This document shows positions 5,266 through 5,639 of a DNA stretch of 5,639 bases, piece after piece (positions within the stretch are counted from its first letter, which is position 1; each line of letters starts with the position of its first letter). The notes under the pieces are model-generated. The model saw nothing but the letters and a program-made list of their open reading frames with translations, searched no databases and was not told the DNA's origin. Source of the DNA: an uncultured Clostridia bacterium (lineage in GTDB: Bacteria; Bacillota; Clostridia; Christensenellales; Borkfalkiaceae). Both the position numbers and the translations under genes were made by a program. The stretch lies in NCBI GenBank assembly GCA_934247855.1, contig CAKQKA010000096.1:1-5639 (forward strand), given 5' to 3'.

Positions 5266-5287
5266 ATTAGACGAGAATGGTTGAAAG

Positions 5288-5308
5288 GCGAAGCGGTTTT
5301 CGCTTTGC
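5288..5308 (+). promoter_or_regulatory. 8-bp leader hairpin abutting the Shine-Dalgarno
   Basis: GCGAAGCG (5288-5295) pairs with CGCTTTGC (5301-5308) over eight pairs, one of them G-U, with a GTTTT loop. The base after the stem begins AAAGGAGG (5309-5316). The stem sits exactly beside the ribosome-binding site without covering it, a position that could stabilise the mRNA or tune ribosome loading. Confidence 0.5.
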
Positions 5309-5320
5309 AAAGGAGGAAAA

Positions 5321-5639
5321 TTGATAGCCGAAATTACGGATAAAAAGGTCAATGTAAAACAACCGAGCTTTTTTTGCGGCGATAAGAATGCCGACTCGCT
5401 TACGTTTACCATAAGTAAGGATTACAACGGAATATCGCTTGCGGACGTTCCCGTCTATATCAAGACGAAAAACGGATTGGGCGAATGCTTCAAGCGGTTG
5501 CTGAAGTCCGAGACAGACGGCGAAAAACTTGTTATCGTATGGAAACCCGCCGAAGAGGCGACAAGAGTAAGCGGACGGCTCGCTTGCCAGCTAACTTTTG
5601 AAAAAGACGACGGTACGCTTGTTTTAAACACGCGTATGT
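5321..5639 (+). CDS. Hypothetical protein, N-terminal 106 codons, TTG start; possible phage-structural beta-domain
   Basis: The frame is open from a TTG at 5321 to the window edge with no in-frame ATG until the very end, so TTG is the likely start. AAGGAGG at 5310-5316 with 4-nt spacing supports it, as do the promoter and hairpin upstream. The protein begins MIAEITDKKVNV, lacks a signal peptide or membrane segment, and alternates strand-like segments: SLTFTIS (about 27-33), DVPVYIKTKNG, KLVIVWKP (about 73-80), GRLACQLTFEKDDGTLV (about 88-104). The pattern of an early beta-strand, a W-x-P segment, then G-x-L-x-x-Q-L-x-F and an acidic turn recalls the N-terminal Ig-like domain of phage tail and baseplate proteins (BppU-type), but this is a resemblance only. 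No neighbour in the window supports a prophage. The 3' end is cut by the window. Confidence 0.7.
   Translation, partial: MIAEITDKKVNVKQPSFFCGDKNADSLTFTISKDYNGISLADVPVYIKTKNGLGECFKRLLKSETDGEKLVIVWKPAEEATRVSGRLACQLTFEKDDGTLVLNTRM

Overview
The window looks like chromosome from an anaerobic, low-to-mid GC Firmicute (Clostridia-like, possibly a gut lineage). The support is strong AGGAGG-type ribosome-binding sites, a textbook sigma-A promoter, a glp-type flavoprotein trio of the kind common in anaerobic Clostridia, and AT-rich intergenic DNA full of short palindromic repeats. The lineage is an inference from style, not from a marker gene.

Layout. 1-296 is a composite repeat with no gene: a REP-like inverted pair, then a 129-bp palindromic MITE-like element. 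321-360 is a rho-independent terminator for something upstream of the window. 480-508 is a consensus promoter, followed by a structured leader RNA of about 100 nt that ends at the ribosome-binding site of a three-gene operon. The operon encodes a FAD oxidoreductase of the GlpA/LhgO type with a C-terminal BFD-type [2Fe-2S] domain (620-2062), a second FAD/NAD(P) oxidoreductase (2240-3487) and a small cysteine-rich DUF1667 protein (3480-3827). A second copy of the palindromic element (3821-3949) abuts the operon and supplies its last stop codon. Then come a YfcE-type metallophosphoesterase (4052-4594) and its terminator (4617-4660). A second composite repeat follows (4694-5100), whose palindromic element is interrupted by another element of the same family (4949-5078). 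The window closes with a separate promoter, a leader hairpin and the first 106 codons of a TTG-initiated gene of unknown, perhaps phage-structural, function (5321 to the edge).

How the genes fit together. The trio probably forms one soluble electron-transfer dehydrogenase. The first subunit would oxidise a hydroxy-acid or polyol phosphate (glycerol 3-phosphate is the usual proposal), its BFD cluster and the DUF1667 cysteines would carry electrons, and the second flavoprotein would exchange them with NAD(P). No glpK or glpF lies in the window to confirm the substrate. The phosphodiesterase is a separate housekeeping gene.

The most interesting material is non-coding. The four copies of a ~130-bp palindromic element share a hairpin core whose upper stem changes in both arms together from copy to copy, one copy is nested in another, and one ends a gene. 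The second item is the operon leader, where one 5' segment can pair either with a site just upstream of the Shine-Dalgarno or with the Shine-Dalgarno itself.
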